In this document: positions 4,770-5,741 of the stretch, in pieces
How positions within the stretch are numbered: the first letter of the stretch is position 1
Layout of the letters: every line of letters starts with the position of its first letter
Source of the DNA: RI-92 sp040235555
Lineage (GTDB): Bacteria; Pseudomonadota; Gammaproteobacteria; UBA6429; Thiohalophilaceae
Direction of reading: 5' to 3'
Assembly: GCA_040235555.1 (NCBI GenBank)
Contig: JBECKZ010000170.1
Coordinates: 1 to 5,741 of the forward strand
Length of the DNA: 5,741 nucleotides
Translations under genes and position numbers: made by a program
Notes under the pieces: generated by a model
Database searches by the model: none
What the model was told of the DNA's origin: nothing
Seen by the model: the letters and a program-made list of their open reading frames with translations, nothing else

Positions 4770-5414
4770 ATGACTTCACGCCACTATTCCCCTCTGGATC
4801 GCCTGATTGATGTGCTGGACACCGGCCTGCGCTCGGTTTTCCACGCCGCACCGCCCACTGAACGACCGAATCCGGCAGCGTCACAGGAAGAGGCTGAATT
4901 AAGCGAGCAGGACCGGGATCTGGCTGGTCGCCTGATGCGCATCAATCACGCCGGTGAAGTCTCGGCGCAAGGTCTATATCAGGGCCAGGCCCTCACTGCG
5001 CGCCTGCCAGACGTGCGCGACAAGATGCAGCGCGCCGCCGATGAAGAAAACGATCATCTCAACTGGTGTGCCAACCGCATCCACGATATGGGTACCCACA
5101 CCAGTTACCTCGATCCATTCTGGTATGCCGGTTCCGTTGCCATCGGCGCCCTCGCCGGCCTCGCTGGCGACAAGTGGAGCCTGGGTTTCGTCGCCGAAAC
5201 CGAACACCAGGTTGTGCGTCACCTCGACAGCCACCTTGCCAAGATTAATCCACAGGATCACAAAACCCGCGCCATCCTCGAGCAAATGCGCGAAGACGAA
5301 GGCAAACACGCCACCACTGCCCTTGATGCCGGCGGTGCGGCATTGCCTGCGCCAATCAAGGCATTGATGAAACTCACGTCCAAGGTCATGACCAGGACGG
5401 CTTATTGGATTTGA
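4770..5414 (+). CDS. coq7: 2-polyprenyl-3-methyl-6-methoxy-1,4-benzoquinol hydroxylase (DMQ hydroxylase)
   Basis: A 214-residue Coq7/CAT5 diiron monooxygenase that hydroxylates the demethoxyubiquinone ring in the penultimate step of ubiquinone synthesis. The diiron ligands are all present: E63 in NHAGEVSAQ, E93 and H96 in DEENDH, E145 in AETEHQ, and E177 and H180 in EDEGKH. LMRINHAGEV, LYQGQ, TARLP and RAILEQM(R) match the Pseudomonas protein, as does the end KVMTRTAYWI. The family is a membrane-associated four-helix bundle; residues about 118-133 form the hydrophobic stretch. I chose ATG 4770 because MTSRHYSPLDRL aligns with the Pseudomonas start; the in-frame ATG at 4734 would add 12 unrelated residues. 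The ribosome binding site is weak. It is transcribed away from the ferredoxin operon. Confidence 0.96.
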   Translation: MTSRHYSPLDRLIDVLDTGLRSVFHAAPPTERPNPAASQEEAELSEQDRDLAGRLMRINHAGEVSAQGLYQGQALTARLPDVRDKMQRAADEENDHLNWCANRIHDMGTHTSYLDPFWYAGSVAIGALAGLAGDKWSLGFVAETEHQVVRHLDSHLAKINPQDHKTRAILEQMREDEGKHATTALDAGGAALPAPIKALMKLTSKVMTRTAYWI

Positions 5415-5510
5415 GTTGATGGTTTTGATATTAAATTCACTTTTGTAAAACTTTTCACTCACCATCGCTCCGCGATCTTAGATATTTAATTTGAATTTAA
5501 ATGATTTTTT

Positions 5511-5557
5511 TCGCTCTCACTGAGAGCGAGTGATTCGCCCTCCCTGGCTCATCACTC
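5511..5557. repeat. Nested inverted repeats (REP-like intergenic palindromes)
   Basis: TCGCTCTC (5511-5518) and GAGAGCGA (5522-5529) form a perfect 8-bp hairpin with a 3-nt loop. Overlapping it, GAGTGAT (5528-5534) pairs with ATCACTC (5551-5557) across 16 nt. The first hairpin is preceded, not followed, by a T-run on the plus strand and followed by As on the minus strand, so it is not an intrinsic terminator. No second copy is present in this window. Confidence 0.45.
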
Positions 5558-5598
5558 AGGCTCGGCTTCCCTGCCTCGCCCCGTTGGGCCTTGCTTGC

Positions 5599-5614
5599 GT
5601 GTCAGACACTTTTT
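5599..5614. repeat. GTGTCAGACAC palindrome with T-run
   Basis: GTGTC (5599-5603), a central A and GACAC (5605-5609) form a perfect odd-length palindrome followed by five Ts. Similar GTGTCNGACAC motifs recur, as far as I recall, near small Y1-type transposase genes and in intergenic repeats of proteobacteria; no transposase is visible here. With one central base it cannot fold as a full RNA hairpin, so a DNA-level role or a repeat end is more likely. Confidence 0.35.
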
Positions 5615-5705
5615 CCTCATCGCCTGCGCATGGAGTGTTTCCATTGAGTCAGGACGAAGTATACAAATGAAGTATCACTCTATCTTGCTAAGTGGATAAA
5701 ACCCC

Positions 5706-5741
5706 ATGCTGGCGCAACAGGCGCGCGTTGAAACAGCGCAG
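5706..5741 (+). CDS. Possible start of an unidentified gene (12 codons visible)
   Basis: An ATG at 5706 opens a frame reading MLAQQARVETAQ to the window edge. An AAGTGGA sequence (5690-5696), a mediocre ribosome binding site, lies 9 nt upstream. No clear promoter was found, although TATACA (5660-5665) could be a -10 box without a matching -35. Twelve codons are too few to assign a family, and the frame may be chance. Confidence 0.25.
   Translation, partial: MLAQQARVETAQ

Larger units (their letters stand above)
5415..5705. other. Non-coding stretch after coq7, rich in short inverted repeats
   Basis: No credible gene is visible on either strand. From 5415 to about 5510 it is AT-rich, with a small hairpin ATCGC-TCC-GCGAT (5464-5476) that could act as a weak coq7 terminator but lacks a solid T-tract. 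From 5511 to about 5615 it becomes GC-rich with nested inverted repeats and a GTGTC-A-GACAC palindrome. From 5616 to 5705 I see no clear promoter or repeat. Confidence 0.6.

Noticed and set aside
4974..5465. Minus-strand 163-codon frame opposite coq7
   Set aside because: Antisense shadow of coq7, whose complete diiron ligand set makes the plus-strand gene certain.
5511..5529. Hairpin taken as a coq7 terminator
   Set aside because: The T-run precedes rather than follows the stem on the plus strand, and As follow it on the minus strand, so neither direction gives an intrinsic terminator.

Overview
The window looks like chromosomal DNA of a gammaproteobacterium. The L13 and S9 proteins closely resemble the Enterobacteria/Pseudomonas type in length and sequence. 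A Coq7-type DMQ hydroxylase indicates a ubiquinone-making, oxygen-using organism. Genes are compact and of moderate to high GC, separated by AT-rich gaps with recognisable sigma70 promoters and intrinsic terminators. I see no phage, integrase, transposase, CRISPR array, tRNA or rRNA. The species cannot be named from this sequence alone.

Layout from right to left, because most genes are on the minus strand. coq7 (4770-5414, plus) diverges from a four-gene minus-strand operon through a 115-bp gap whose TATA core can serve as a -10 box in both directions. The operon is a thioredoxin-like [2Fe-2S] ferredoxin (4349-4654), an alpha/beta hydrolase (3712-4344), an ABC ATPase of the NodI/DrrA type (2792-3715) and an ABC-2 permease of the NodJ type (2019-2795). 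The last three genes are joined by ATGA stop/start overlaps, so translational coupling is likely.

Next comes a 385-bp gap (1634-2018) that is unusually rich in signals. A near-consensus minus-strand sigma70 promoter (1898-1926) has no protein gene behind it and runs about 105 nt to a strong intrinsic terminator (1786-1822). The predicted transcript has a hairpin whose 7-nt loop reads CCUCCUU, the anti-Shine-Dalgarno sequence of 16S rRNA, and a C-rich terminator loop. This is the best candidate here for something undescribed: a small RNA, or alternatively an attenuated long leader of the next operon. The terminator's T-tract overlaps the -35 box of the rplM promoter, and the rplM leader holds a long hairpin at a plausible site for L13 autoregulation.

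rplM-rpsI (1205-1633, 797-1189) form the standard two-gene ribosomal protein operon, closed by a UUCG-loop terminator (744-771). Beyond it, with its own promoter and a perfect inverted repeat around the -35 box, starts a JmjC/cupin_4-type oxygenase gene (582 down to the window edge, C-terminus missing). This family includes ribosomal protein hydroxylases, so its position next to ribosomal protein genes is suggestive. The right end (5415-5705) is non-coding and full of short inverted repeats; a possible new reading frame starts at 5706 but only 12 codons are visible.
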